This document shows, piece by piece, positions 16,879 to 25,627 of a stretch of DNA of 64,000 bases; the first letter of the stretch is position 1, and each line of letters starts with the position of its first letter. Under the pieces are notes generated by a model that was not told the DNA's origin, made no database searches, and saw nothing but the letters and a program-made list of their open reading frames with translations. Origin of the DNA: Paenisporosarcina sp. HGH0030 (GTDB lineage: Bacteria; Bacillota; Bacilli; Bacillales_A; Planococcaceae); the NCBI RefSeq assembly GCF_000411295.1, contig NZ_KE150422.1, positions 373,126-437,125 of the forward strand, read 5' to 3'. A program made the position numbers and the translations under genes.

Positions 16879-17510
16879 TTCTTTTCCTCCTAAAAAGATT
16901 TGTAATGATCAGACTTCTTGACCTAGGTATATATAATGCTTGCAATGAATTTTTTGTGAATAAGTAACAAAAGAAGAGAAAAAAGATTTACTTGAAGATT
17001 AAACTTGAAGATTAATTGAAACCTTATTAAACTAACGGATGCTTTAGTTCAATACATTCGTTTATTTGTGTTTGCGAGTATACGGTTTTTAATGATCGTT
17101 TTTGAATGATTCAAGACGAGATCTGGATGAGGGCATAATTGTGCGACGTTTAGGAACAGTTCAGACTTGGTCGTAAAGATAGTCTCGAGCTCAGGAAATG
17201 TTTCCTGGATAACCTTATGCAACAGACTGCGGGTGACGCTAATCGATTCGAATAATTATTAATAGAATATGCAGTTTCGACTGCTAATGGATATTTAATA
17301 ATATTGATTGTTGTAACCTGATAAACGCTTCAAGCTTGGGGTGCCATACAACTTTCGTTTGAACGACTGCAGTTCTTTTAAAGTGTTTTAAGTATGGCAA
17401 AAATACAGAGTCAAAGATTATCGGATTAGTATTTAATTGTGAGTTAGTATGTAATAAGGAATTATTTGGTAACGTATATTTACTGGATAACTAAAAAGTG
17501 AGGTTTATAG
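16879..17510. other. Intergenic region with repeats
   Basis: About 630 bases without a supported gene. It contains a tandem 'CTTGAAGATTAA' doublet (16991-17014) and the third copy of the AACTAACGG...TTAGTT palindromic repeat at 17022-17055. The remainder is AT-rich with no long frame. Confidence 0.5.
17022..17055. repeat. Intergenic palindromic repeat, copy 3
   Basis: CCTTATTAAACTAACGGATG then CTTTAGTTCAATA; same arms as copies at 15921 and 15976. Confidence 0.65.
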
Positions 17511-18098
17511 ATGAAGTATTTGATACTCAGTATATTCATATTATTCCTGTTAACTGGTTGTTCGAAGGAATCTGAAAAAGTAGACGCAAAAATTAAGCGT
17601 GCAGAACTGACCAGATATGAAGAAAGTCTCATTACACTTTCCAGTCAACATGCCCTGGTCTATGATCTTAAATTGAAGAATGAAGCAGCAAAAGAAATCG
17701 TTGTGACTATCGATTATTATGAAAAGGGTGAATTCGTGCGTCAAATCAGCGAATTGACGGATCGGATTGTAGAAGATGAAAACAGTTTAAGAGTCTCCAT
17801 TCTCCAGCAAGTAATAAATGAGGAGGAAGATTGGATCACATCAATCTTGACGGAGGCTGGTGTGTCATCGATTGCTGTTAGGCAAAATACTGCAGTAAGG
17901 GATAAAAAGAATTTTGCATCGACATCAGGTGGTATTACCGAAGGGTCATTGTTCATTGGTGAGCAAAAAACAATACATTCAATTGTTTACTCGAAGCTCG
18001 GAGAAATGTCCATTTTACATGACATTGAAACAAAAGAAGATTTAAAGAAGGCCACTGACTATGAACAAGTGTATATTGTTTCATTGGAAATACGATAA
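17511..18098 (+). CDS. Putative lipoprotein
   Basis: This 195-residue protein has a lipoprotein signal peptide (MKYLILSIFILFLLTGC, lipobox LTGC with Cys17). It should be lipid-anchored on the outer face of the membrane. The mature part is charged and mixed alpha/beta (KEIVVTIDYYEKGEFV, SLFIGEQKTIHSIVYSKLGE) with no recognised domain. The ATG follows GTGAGG at 7 bases. It is monocistronic, ending at a hairpin shared with the convergent Nudix gene. Confidence 0.8.
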   Translation: MKYLILSIFILFLLTGCSKESEKVDAKIKRAELTRYEESLITLSSQHALVYDLKLKNEAAKEIVVTIDYYEKGEFVRQISELTDRIVEDENSLRVSILQQVINEEEDWITSILTEAGVSSIAVRQNTAVRDKKNFASTSGGITEGSLFIGEQKTIHSIVYSKLGEMSILHDIETKEDLKKATDYEQVYIVSLEIR

Positions 18099-18132
18099 AA
18101 AACGAGCGGTGAGTTAATCATCGCTCGTTTTC
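18097..18132. terminator. Bidirectional terminator overlapping Nudix 3' end
   Basis: AAAACGAGCGGTGA / TCATCGCTCGTTTT stem. The right arm is inside the last codons of the convergent Nudix gene, a compact convergent arrangement. Confidence 0.8.
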
Positions 18133-18771
18133 CTTTGTAGATGAAGGTGCTATTTGATTTGATATCGTTTCAATAAAATGCTTTAAAATCCGCGCAGTCA
18201 ATCCCCAAATCGTATACTGCTCGTAGTCATAAAACCATTCTTCCATCATCCGTGCTCTCCATTGGTAATCACTGCCGTTCACGATCTTATCATATGGAAA
18301 ATCCTCCATCGGCATCGGTTGAACGGGGACCATGTGAACGTACGGTTTATGGTCCAACAGCCACTGAACGGGGATTGTAAATGTCTCTTTCACTTCATCT
18401 GGATTGAAGGAATAGGTTTGATGGTGATCAATGGTTGCAACGAATGGATAGACCACCAATGACGATGTTGGAATAAAGACGCTCATCTGCCCCAGGACGT
18501 GAATGGCTGATTGATCAATTCCCAACTCTTCATGTGTTTCCCGAATAGCTGCGTCCATTGGGGATGCATCGGTCGGATCGATTCGTCCACCTGGAAAACT
18601 GATATCCCCTGGTTGCTTTCTCATTGTCAGTGAACGCACTTCAAACAGAACATGCCATTCTCCTTCCACTTGAACAAGCGGAATCAGAACTGCCGAACGC
18701 ATCGCGGTCTCCTCGCCAATAAACAGAGGTTGATTTTGATTTAATCCATTTTTTATCTTTTCCAGGAACAT
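18118..18771 (-). CDS. Nudix hydrolase, CoA pyrophosphatase type
   Basis: This 217-residue Nudix protein carries the CoA-type box GGRIDPTDASPMDAAIRET followed by HEELGI, with the preceding RKQPGDISFPGG typical of YeaB/NUDT7-like CoA pyrophosphatases. It probably cleaves CoA or its derivatives into 3',5'-ADP and 4'-phosphopantetheine in the cytoplasm; the substrate is inferred from family. The ATG at 18771 is set 6-7 bases after GGGGGGAG; an upstream ATG at 18786 lies before that site. It is not part of an obvious operon. Confidence 0.85.
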   Translation of the reverse strand: MFLEKIKNGLNQNQPLFIGEETAMRSAVLIPLVQVEGEWHVLFEVRSLTMRKQPGDISFPGGRIDPTDASPMDAAIRETHEELGIDQSAIHVLGQMSVFIPTSSLVVYPFVATIDHHQTYSFNPDEVKETFTIPVQWLLDHKPYVHMVPVQPMPMEDFPYDKIVNGSDYQWRARMMEEWFYDYEQYTIWGLTARILKHFIETISNQIAPSSTKENER

Positions 18772-18876
18772 TGAATCTCCCCCCACTTCATTGTTTTATC
18801 TCCCCCTATCGTATCATGAAAATCTTGAGATAAAAGAAATGAAGTGCCACTCTGACAACGGACTTGAAATGGTTTT

Positions 18877-19812
18877 CTATTGGTTCTGTTTCATATATGC
18901 AATGGTTTGTTTCAAGCCTTCTTCATATGAAGTAGTTGGACCTTTTCCTATCAGCTTTTCAACCTTTTCACCATTCAGTACAACCGGTTCTTCATTTAAA
19001 TAGAACATTTCAACCACTTCACGCATCTGGCGATTAAACATCCCCAAAAACCGAATCATATTCTTTGAAATCGTTGACACACCTTTTTGATAGCCCGTGA
19101 TTTCTCTGATCGTCTTGACAATTTCTTCACCCGAAATGACACCATGCCCTGGAATGTTCCAGCTTTGACCATATGCCTCATTAAGTAGGGATAGACTGAC
19201 GATGGCCTTTGCTCCGTCTGGCGTGTAAATAAATTCCCTAGAAATCCGTTGATCACCGACATAGCTCGTTTTTTTATCCTTCACCACATTTAACAATGTG
19301 TAATTTAATATCGTATTTTCCGCATTGGGACCGTAAAAGTCAGGAAAATGGGCAATTAATGCTGGAACATTGGATTCCTTAACTTGAGTTTCAACCTTCA
19401 ATCGTATGTTTCCTTTTTTCGTATGTGGATTTTTGATAGTCGTTTCACTTACTTTCTCACCACCACTACGTCCATAGGCATAAATATTATCCACAATGGC
19501 GAGCTTTGCAGCATGCTTTTCTGCCGTTTGAAGTATATTGGACATCAAAATAGGGAGCTTTTCTTTCCATTCGATATATGGAATATTGGCGGAATGGTAA
19601 ATAATGTCCACGTCCTGAGCAGCCTTATCCAAATCCTCTAATCGAAAAAGATCTCCCGAAAAAATAGTGACATTTTCCTCTTCCCCAAAAAGTTTCTCTA
19701 ACTTTTCCCTATTGCGGGCAAATGCCGTCACCATAATCCCTCTACTTAGCAATTCTTTTACAATTGAATAACCAATTCCTCCGGAAGCGCCCAATACTAA
19801 CACTTTTTTCAT
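18877..19812 (-). CDS. NAD(P)-dependent epimerase/dehydratase-like (extended SDR) protein
   Basis: This 311-residue Rossmann protein begins KKVLVLGASGGIGYSIVKEL (G-x-x-G-x-x-G), has GDLFRLEDL and YHSANIPY, and carries a Tyr-x-x-x-Lys-like region around DNIYAYGRSGG and NIRLKVETQV. An extended C-terminal substrate domain follows. It probably acts as an NAD(P)-dependent oxidoreductase or epimerase of unknown substrate. It lies directly downstream of the TetR gene. A palindrome in front of its start (19830-19853) matches one in front of tetR, so repression by that TetR is likely. Two adjacent ATGs (19815, 19812) follow GGGGGATTGAG. Confidence 0.85.
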   Translation of the reverse strand: MKKVLVLGASGGIGYSIVKELLSRGIMVTAFARNREKLEKLFGEEENVTIFSGDLFRLEDLDKAAQDVDIIYHSANIPYIEWKEKLPILMSNILQTAEKHAAKLAIVDNIYAYGRSGGEKVSETTIKNPHTKKGNIRLKVETQVKESNVPALIAHFPDFYGPNAENTILNYTLLNVVKDKKTSYVGDQRISREFIYTPDGAKAIVSLSLLNEAYGQSWNIPGHGVISGEEIVKTIREITGYQKGVSTISKNMIRFLGMFNRQMREVVEMFYLNEEPVVLNGEKVEKLIGKGPTTSYEEGLKQTIAYMKQNQ

Positions 19813-19829
19813 CATCTCAATCCCCCTCG

Positions 19830-19853
19830 TTAATTAACCACTGGTAAATTAAA
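19830..19853. promoter_or_regulatory. Probable TetR operator, SDR side
   Basis: TTAATTAACCA CTG-type centre then TGGTAAATTAA form a near-perfect palindrome immediately upstream of the SDR gene. The same motif is found at 20445. Confidence 0.7.
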
Positions 19854-19864
19854 ATCAAAAAAAA

Positions 19865-20434
19865 TTAGGCAATTGCTTTCATCAAAAAATTCACGTGAAC
19901 AATTGCCATTTCCTTAACATCCTCAAATGTATTAACATGCCTGCAATAATGCGTGACAAAACCATGTAAAGACAAAAAGATACAGTAGATTTCCTGTAAC
20001 GATACTTTATTGCCACATAAGGAAGATATGTTTTGAGCAAACAATTCATAGCTCTTGGAAGGTCCTTGATTGATAAAATTTCGGACTTCCTCATCTTTAA
20101 TTAAAAACATGATTTCATAATGATTTTGATGCGTAAGCCCAAACTCAATAAATCCCATAAGAATTTCCTTTAATTTATCTTCGTTGCCGGTCTCTTTCTC
20201 CATTACATCCATTTGTATTTGATCGAGCATAAAGAAATGCTCTTCCACTAATGCGTAAAACAACTCGGCTTTATTTTCAAAATGATAATACAGTGCCCCA
20301 TGACTATAACCTAATTCTTTAGCTATTTGCCTCATGGATACATGCTGATACCCCTTCTTCACAAAAAGGTTTCTTGCTGCTTCCATAATCATTTCCCTTG
20401 TTAATTCCTGAAGTACAGATTTTCTTGGTGACAT
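19865..20434 (-). CDS. TetR/AcrR-family transcriptional regulator
   Basis: This 189-residue regulator has an N-terminal TetR HTH at about residues 10-57 (MIMEAARNLFVKKGYQHVSM, RQIAKELGYSHGALYYHFEN, K-A-E-L-F). A helical ligand domain with two Cys and several His follows (YCIFLSLHGFVTHYCRHV). It probably represses itself and the downstream SDR gene through the matching palindromes at 20445 and 19830. The inducer is unknown. Confidence 0.92.
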   Translation of the reverse strand: MSPRKSVLQELTREMIMEAARNLFVKKGYQHVSMRQIAKELGYSHGALYYHFENKAELFYALVEEHFFMLDQIQMDVMEKETGNEDKLKEILMGFIEFGLTHQNHYEIMFLIKDEEVRNFINQGPSKSYELFAQNISSLCGNKVSLQEIYCIFLSLHGFVTHYCRHVNTFEDVKEMAIVHVNFLMKAIA

Positions 20435-20444
20435 ATTTTCCTCC

Positions 20445-20468
20445 TAATTAACCAGTGTTCAATTAAAT
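20445..20468. promoter_or_regulatory. Probable TetR operator, autoregulatory
   Basis: TAATTAACCAGTGTTCAATT plus AAAT lies between the AGGAGG site and the promoter region of tetR. It shares 20 of 24 positions with the palindrome at 19830. Confidence 0.7.
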
Positions 20469-20766
20469 TATATTTGATAAATTTTCCAATGTCAATTTTG
20501 GAATTTTTCTAGGCGAACCTTATCTCAGAGGTTTAAATAAACGAGCATTTGTATTCCGTCAGAAGACACGAACGACTACTATTTCAAAGTTCGGTACATG
20601 CGTAAAAGTGCTTCAAGAGCGATATCTAGAAGTAGCATGGGTATAATAAAAGTACAGTAGAAAACACTAAAATAGAATGTCCTTGTTCAGTGAATAAAGC
20701 TTAATACTCAATATCATAGAAATACCTAAATGATTATTTAATCATAAGAAATATGGAGGCGATACA

Positions 20767-22242
20767 ATGACTAAAGAAAAAGCTGCAATTGAAAACGGAT
20801 GGAACTTAGATAACAGTTATGCCCGACTCCCTAAATCATTTTTTACCAAGATCACCCCAAATGCTGTGCATTCGCCTGAGTTGATAAAATTTAATGATTC
20901 CTTGGCAACATCACTTGGATTGAATATTGATGAGTTAAAAAGTAAAGACGGCGTAGCGGAGCTTGCAGGCAATAGCATTCCTGATGGATCAATTCCGCTA
21001 GCGCAAGCTTATGCCGGGCATCAATTCGGGAATTTTAACATGTTAGGAGACGGCCGTGCACTGCTGATTGGCGAACAAATCACGCCTTCAGGTGAACGAT
21101 TTGATATTCAACTCAAGGGTTCAGGACCAACACCTTATTCCCGCCGGGGTGATGGTCGAGCGGCACTTGGTCCGATGCTACGTGAATACATCATCAGTGA
21201 AGCCATGCATGCTCTTGGTATACCTACAACCAGAAGCCTCGCAGTAGTGGCAACTGGTGAGTCAATCATCCGCGAAACCGAACTGCCTGGTGCCATTCTA
21301 ACCCGTATCGCAGCCAGTCATCTACGCGTTGGTACGTTTCAATACGCTGCAAATTTCGGCACAATTGAAGACGTCCGGACGCTTGCTGACTATACAATAG
21401 AGCGTCATTATCCATATGTTGCAGGTAATGAAAATCGATATCTATCGTTACTCCTAGAAGTCATCAAACGTCAGGCTGACTTGATCGCAAAATGGCAACT
21501 CGTTGGCTTTATCCACGGGGTCATGAACACCGACAACATGACCATCAGCGGAGAAACCATCGACTATGGTCCTTGCGCATTTATGGATGAATATGATCCA
21601 GCAACGGTATTCAGTTCCATTGACCACCAAGGTCGTTATGCATACGGCAATCAGCCATACATGGCAGGTTGGAATCTAGCGCGCCTTGCAGAAACTTTAT
21701 TGCCGTTGTTCCATGATGATCAGGAGCAAGCAATCAAAATCGCCCAAGACGCGATTGCAGAATTTAATAAGTTGTATCACGAGAACTGGTATGCAGGAAT
21801 GAGAGCAAAACTGGGAATTTTCAATGAAGAGAAAGAAGATGAAACCTTGATTGAAGACCTTCTTAATATGATGCAGAAGTATCGTGCGGACTATACCAAT
21901 ACATTCCGTGCACTGACTTTCGATAAGCTTGAAGATACGGACCTGTTCAACAGTGATGAATTTGTGGAGTGGAATAAGCGTTGGCATACGAGATTGGGAA
22001 GACAAGAAGAATCTAAAGAATCTTCTCAACAGTTGATGAGGGATTCAAATCCTGCGATTATTCCTCGTAACCACCTGGTTGAAGAAGCACTTGAAGCTGC
22101 AGTTGAACGTGGAGATTATGGCGTGATGGAGAAATTACTTGAAGTACTTTCTAGTCCTTTTGAACACGCTAGCGAAAAAGCTGATTATTGTATGGTGCCT
22201 GGGGATTCATCAGGTTCTTATCGGACTTTTTGTGGTACTTGA
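20767..22242 (+). CDS. selO: Protein adenylyltransferase SelO (YdiU/UPF0061)
   Basis: A pseudokinase-fold AMPylase of 491 residues, the usual family length. Visible motifs: [60 protein letters not shown], and the catalytic region [20 protein letters not shown] with [10 protein letters not shown]. The C-terminus YRTFCGT holds the conserved Cys, where some eukaryotic relatives carry selenocysteine nearby. In known SelO proteins AMP is transferred to Ser/Thr/Tyr of redox proteins. It is soluble and monocistronic. ATGGAGGCGATACA before the ATG is a good ribosome-binding site. Confidence 0.95.
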   Translation: MTKEKAAIENGWNLDNSYARLPKSFFTKITPNAVHSPELIKFNDSLATSLGLNIDELKSKDGVAELAGNSIPDGSIPLAQAYAGHQFGNFNMLGDGRALLIGEQITPSGERFDIQLKGSGPTPYSRRGDGRAALGPMLREYIISEAMHALGIPTTRSLAVVATGESIIRETELPGAILTRIAASHLRVGTFQYAANFGTIEDVRTLADYTIERHYPYVAGNENRYLSLLLEVIKRQADLIAKWQLVGFIHGVMNTDNMTISGETIDYGPCAFMDEYDPATVFSSIDHQGRYAYGNQPYMAGWNLARLAETLLPLFHDDQEQAIKIAQDAIAEFNKLYHENWYAGMRAKLGIFNEEKEDETLIEDLLNMMQKYRADYTNTFRALTFDKLEDTDLFNSDEFVEWNKRWHTRLGRQEESKESSQQLMRDSNPAIIPRNHLVEEALEAAVERGDYGVMEKLLEVLSSPFEHASEKADYCMVPGDSSGSYRTFCGT

Positions 22243-22274
22243 TTAAAAATCAATTAGTAATAAATACAAAATAA

Positions 22275-22313
22275 AATGCCTGTCATCGAATACGTCATTC
22301 GATGACAGGCATT
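22275..22313. terminator. selO terminator
   Basis: A perfect 17-bp stem (AATGCCTGTCATCGAAT) with a 5-base loop, between two convergent genes. Confidence 0.85.
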
Positions 22314-22330
22314 AATAATTACTCGAATCG

Positions 22331-23077
22331 CTACTCGACTGTTTCAATCTCTAACTCATCCAGTAACCTAATATGCTCAATGTGTTCATCCCCACCAAAG
22401 CCACTTCCATACAGCGAATTAACTGGGGGTAGCACTTTGCCGAAATGATCATAGGCCATCCAGCCAAAATACATATAGTATTCTATATTAAAGGAATTGC
22501 TGAACACATCTGGCTGTCTTGCTGTCTCCAACTTTGTATATGAAGCTAAAATAGATGACCATCTATCTGGCAATGGAATAACACCGTATGATGTTTCCGA
22601 GAGTTCAACTATTTCCTCGAGCTGAACACCTGGATCATAGTAATCGATGCCTTCCGTAATGTGGAATGACCGATCTTTTATCAGATAGAACTTCAGCTTT
22701 TCAATCGGTGTTTCAGGAGCAATGTTCCACACCAAGTGGGTAGTGGAGTAATCTCCATCTTCAATACGCCATGAATGTGGTTCACCACCTGTATTGACTG
22801 ACACCAGCTCCCATTCTCTTTTTTGCCATACCCAATGACTGACTCCATATTTGTTCTCTTCCGATATAAACGGGACAAATACATGTTTTTCATCAAGCGC
22901 GATGGTGTCCTGAATCTCTTTTACATTTGATTGCGGGAAAATGTGATTGATTTCCTTAATCAATTCTTCCTTATCAGGAAAGGAACTAGGATTATAAGAA
23001 GTAATCCAATAAATCAAACTGATGACGAGTAATATGGCCATGACACTTAATGTAACCAATAGTTTTTTCTTTGACAT
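22331..23077 (-). CDS. Membrane-anchored protein of unknown function
   Basis: This 248-residue protein has one N-terminal membrane segment (KKLLVTLSVMAILLVISLIY) and an outside domain rich in Trp and acidic residues (VSHWVWQKREWELVSVNTGG, MYFGWMAYDHFGKVLPPVN). No family recognised. It starts one base after the stop of the next gene upstream (23079), so the two are co-transcribed and translationally coupled. The pair may form a membrane complex, but nothing in the sequence names a role. Confidence 0.75.
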   Translation of the reverse strand: MSKKKLLVTLSVMAILLVISLIYWITSYNPSSFPDKEELIKEINHIFPQSNVKEIQDTIALDEKHVFVPFISEENKYGVSHWVWQKREWELVSVNTGGEPHSWRIEDGDYSTTHLVWNIAPETPIEKLKFYLIKDRSFHITEGIDYYDPGVQLEEIVELSETSYGVIPLPDRWSSILASYTKLETARQPDVFSNSFNIEYYMYFGWMAYDHFGKVLPPVNSLYGSGFGGDEHIEHIRLLDELEIETVE

Positions 23078-23078
23078 T

Positions 23079-23792
23079 TTAATTTATCCCCTCAATCAGA
23101 GAGTGTTTAAAGCGAAAATAACGCTGTTCTTTTGGGGTGGATATCAAAAGTCCTTTTCCATCCTCTTCGATATAAACTACAGAGATCAGTCCACTTCCCC
23201 ATTTTGGGATAGCTCCGATAAGTTGGTAAGGAAACTTTTCTTGTGTGTTGGTCGAATCCTCTCCCAAATCCGCTCCGTAATACCAGTCTGTGCTATGTAT
23301 CGGTTCTTCACTGAAATCAAGAATGGTTGCCAAAGCATTTTCTTTATCCAGTTCCTGATGCTTTTCCCCAGGGTGAATGGGAATAATAGAAGCGTCGTCA
23401 ATGTTCGAAATATAAGTTGACGGTTCACCCCCGGGATAAATGACCTGAAAAATAGGAACCGCAAGCAGCAAGAAGATGAGAAAGATAAAGTTGGCTGCAA
23501 AACCAAACCAGGCAAATGGTCGGTAAGTCTTCCACGCCTCGTTCTTTTTTCTGAAATATGCATATAAAACCCATACACCCAGAGGCAAAATCGATATTCT
23601 CATCGCCGTACCGAAAATCTCAATATCGAATGAGAACGAAAACACCCCGACTAGCATGACCACTAGCACTTTCCATATTTTCGGTTTGACTGATTGCCCT
23701 TTATAAAGACGATATGCAATCCATGCAATGACACACCACGCTAATATACTCACACTCACTTCCACCACATTGTTGTTCTCCAAGAAAATCAT
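23079..23792 (-). CDS. Multi-spanning membrane protein of unknown function
   Basis: Three to four hydrophobic segments occupy the N-terminal 130 residues (VSVSILAWCVIAWIAYRLY, VLVVMLVGVFSFSFDIEIF, ISILPLGVWVLYAYF, WFGFAANFIFLIFLLLAVPI). A soluble C-terminal part of about 100 residues follows. The start is uncertain: an ATG at 23792 sits only 1 base after AAGGGG, a TTG at 23783 has normal spacing, and a GTG at 23846 would extend it. It is the first gene of a two-gene unit. The function is not recognised. Confidence 0.65.
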   Translation of the reverse strand: MIFLENNNVVEVSVSILAWCVIAWIAYRLYKGQSVKPKIWKVLVVMLVGVFSFSFDIEIFGTAMRISILPLGVWVLYAYFRKKNEAWKTYRPFAWFGFAANFIFLIFLLLAVPIFQVIYPGGEPSTYISNIDDASIIPIHPGEKHQELDKENALATILDFSEEPIHSTDWYYGADLGEDSTNTQEKFPYQLIGAIPKWGSGLISVVYIEEDGKGLLISTPKEQRYFRFKHSLIEGIN

Positions 23793-23918
23793 TCCCCTTA
23801 TTGCTAATGATTGCACACGATTCATGCTTATAAATCTAGTTAGCACCTTCTTAATTTCGACAGGTAAGCTGAATAACCTTCCAATATTTTCTTTTTATGA
23901 ATCATTTTTAATGTTGGT

Positions 23919-24080
23919 GCGAGAGCACGGGGTCTTCTTGGGAAGCGTCCAGAAAAATACGGTGAGAAAGATATTGAGATGATGGAAGCACTTATTGATG
24001 AAGGTACACCAATCAAAGATGGGGCAGAAAGATGTGGCCTTTCTCGAACAACCATTTATCACTATTTTGAGCGTATGTGA
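23919..24080 (+). pseudogene. Serine recombinase (Tn3-type resolvase) C-terminal remnant
   Basis: 54 codons with no start read ARARGLLGKRPEKYGEKDIE, then MMEALIDEGTPIKDGAERCG and LSRTTIYHYFERM, then a stop. This is the HTH_7 end of a small resolvase/invertase (pattern 'ARGR-GGRP...ISRATLYRYL'). The catalytic domain is missing. It marks past transposon activity at the left border of the DndB/DUF6414 region. Confidence 0.85.
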
Positions 24081-24325
24081 TCTGATTATATATGGAACAA
24101 GATTTTGCATCAGCGGAACGGATGGTCATTGCTAAATTCCATTTTAAAGATGCTCTCTGAAGAAACTCATTAAGACATATTAGATTCATAACGATGAGAC
24201 TACCAATTAGAAACAACTTTTGATGATTGTTCCCTCTTTATTAGGAAACATGCTATACGTTTCAAGTAACCAAAATCAGTAATCTTATCATTTATGTAAA
24301 ACACCCCTTAGTTGAAGACAAAGGG

Positions 24326-24540
24326 TTATTCAACTACTTGAATAAGTTCAAAGTGAATAAATAAACCCCGTTTGTCTCCACTTAACTGCCATCCCTCAAA
24401 ATAATTAACTGTCGTGAAACTACTCAAGATAAATGCTACCTTCAAATTCCACAAATAAATCAGATATTTCTTCAAATGTAGGAAATTCAATATTCTTTTT
24501 CCCATTCTGAGCTCCCGAATTTAGTCCACATGTATGAAAT
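24326..24540 (-). pseudogene. Broken gene fragment, family unknown
   Basis: Two frames of the minus strand look coding in succession: NGKKNIEFPTFEEISDLFVE plus FEGSIYLE and a stop, then after a shift TVNYFEGWQLSGDKRGLFIH plus FELIQVVE and a stop at 24326. Together they look like the last 65-70 residues of a protein with one frameshift and no start. I do not recognise the family. Confidence 0.5.
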
Positions 24541-24582
24541 AAGTATTGTTAGAAAAGCATAATCAGAGTTAGCAATTTGATT

Positions 24583-25539
24583 TTATTCATAATAAACGGC
24601 TATAGGGGTTACTAACAAATCTCCAACTTCAATAATTTTAAATGATCCAAGTAATATGTCTAACATCATTGTTGGAATAACATCTAAATCATCTTCCGCA
24701 AATGCCTTAATATTATTACCTGTAATAACATTTTCTTTTTTTCCAATGACTCGTATTAACATCTTGGCTTTTCGACTGTTGTCAGTTCGAAAGGATAAGG
24801 ATTCTGTTGACTCTCGTAAATATTCTTTCTTTAATAGGCCTATTTTATTATTTGCTTTAATAACCGTGAGCCCATTTAATAGTTTTGATGCCAACGTACT
24901 AAATGTGTTAATTTGCTTGAAAATATTTAATATGGGTTGCGTACTTTCAAATGTGTCTACAATAATTCTAGCTTTTTCCATATTACCGCGATCTTTAGCG
25001 TTAGGATTAGACTTATTTAGTAAATTTTTCGCTTGTTCATAACTCAACCCCAAATCATCAATTTCTAAGCGCATAAAACTGCTCATCGAATCTAAATCCA
25101 TAGCATTACTCAATAGTTCAAAATCGTAAAAACGAAAAGTTGACTCTTCGATATATAAATCTCCTTCCTTAAAATTCTCACCCTTGGAAAGAAGATTCTT
25201 CTTAACTAGTTTATCTGTCAATAATTCTAATGCGTAATCATGAAAAGCTTTATTTAAAATATCTTTTTGCCCTTCAAGTATTGTTCTAGAATAATTTTCG
25301 CTTTCACTTCCATTATTGCCCAATGACGCTCCCGCACCTAAACTGCCCCCTGGAAATAATCCAGTCCCAACTTTAATGCTAGCTGTGAGTCCCGAATTTT
25401 TCCCTTTGGTTGATTGAGTTGAATTACTATTTGTTTCTTGATCAGACGTCTCAATTGAAAAGTTATTTACAAGTCCTTCATCCAATTGTGCAAGCATTGA
25501 ATTCATTATGTCTGTATCCAAATAAATAAATTCTTTCAT
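24583..25539 (-). CDS. DUF6414-type protein, partner of DndB-like gene
   Basis: This 318-residue soluble protein begins MKEFIYLDTDIMNSMLAQLD, the opening I associate with DUF6414 proteins. A low-complexity Gly/Ser/Asn segment follows at about 35-85 (GTGLFPGGSLGAGASLGNNG), then a helical middle, and a C-terminal part with FAEDDLDVIPTMMLDILLGS. No catalytic motif is visible. It lies 88 bases downstream of the DndB-like gene on the same strand with no terminator between, so the two form an operon. AGGAGGATATTAA precedes the ATG. The family assignment is from memory; a role in defence or DNA metabolism is inferred only from its partner and the decayed mobile DNA around it. Confidence 0.7.
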   Translation of the reverse strand: MKEFIYLDTDIMNSMLAQLDEGLVNNFSIETSDQETNSNSTQSTKGKNSGLTASIKVGTGLFPGGSLGAGASLGNNGSESENYSRTILEGQKDILNKAFHDYALELLTDKLVKKNLLSKGENFKEGDLYIEESTFRFYDFELLSNAMDLDSMSSFMRLEIDDLGLSYEQAKNLLNKSNPNAKDRGNMEKARIIVDTFESTQPILNIFKQINTFSTLASKLLNGLTVIKANNKIGLLKKEYLRESTESLSFRTDNSRKAKMLIRVIGKKENVITGNNIKAFAEDDLDVIPTMMLDILLGSFKIIEVGDLLVTPIAVYYE

Positions 25540-25627
25540 TTAATATCCTCCAATATTTTTAAATTTAATCTGTGATTGAATGTTAATTGTGGGCTAGGCT
25601 CTTTTTGAGCTGAAAAGGATGTATTAA

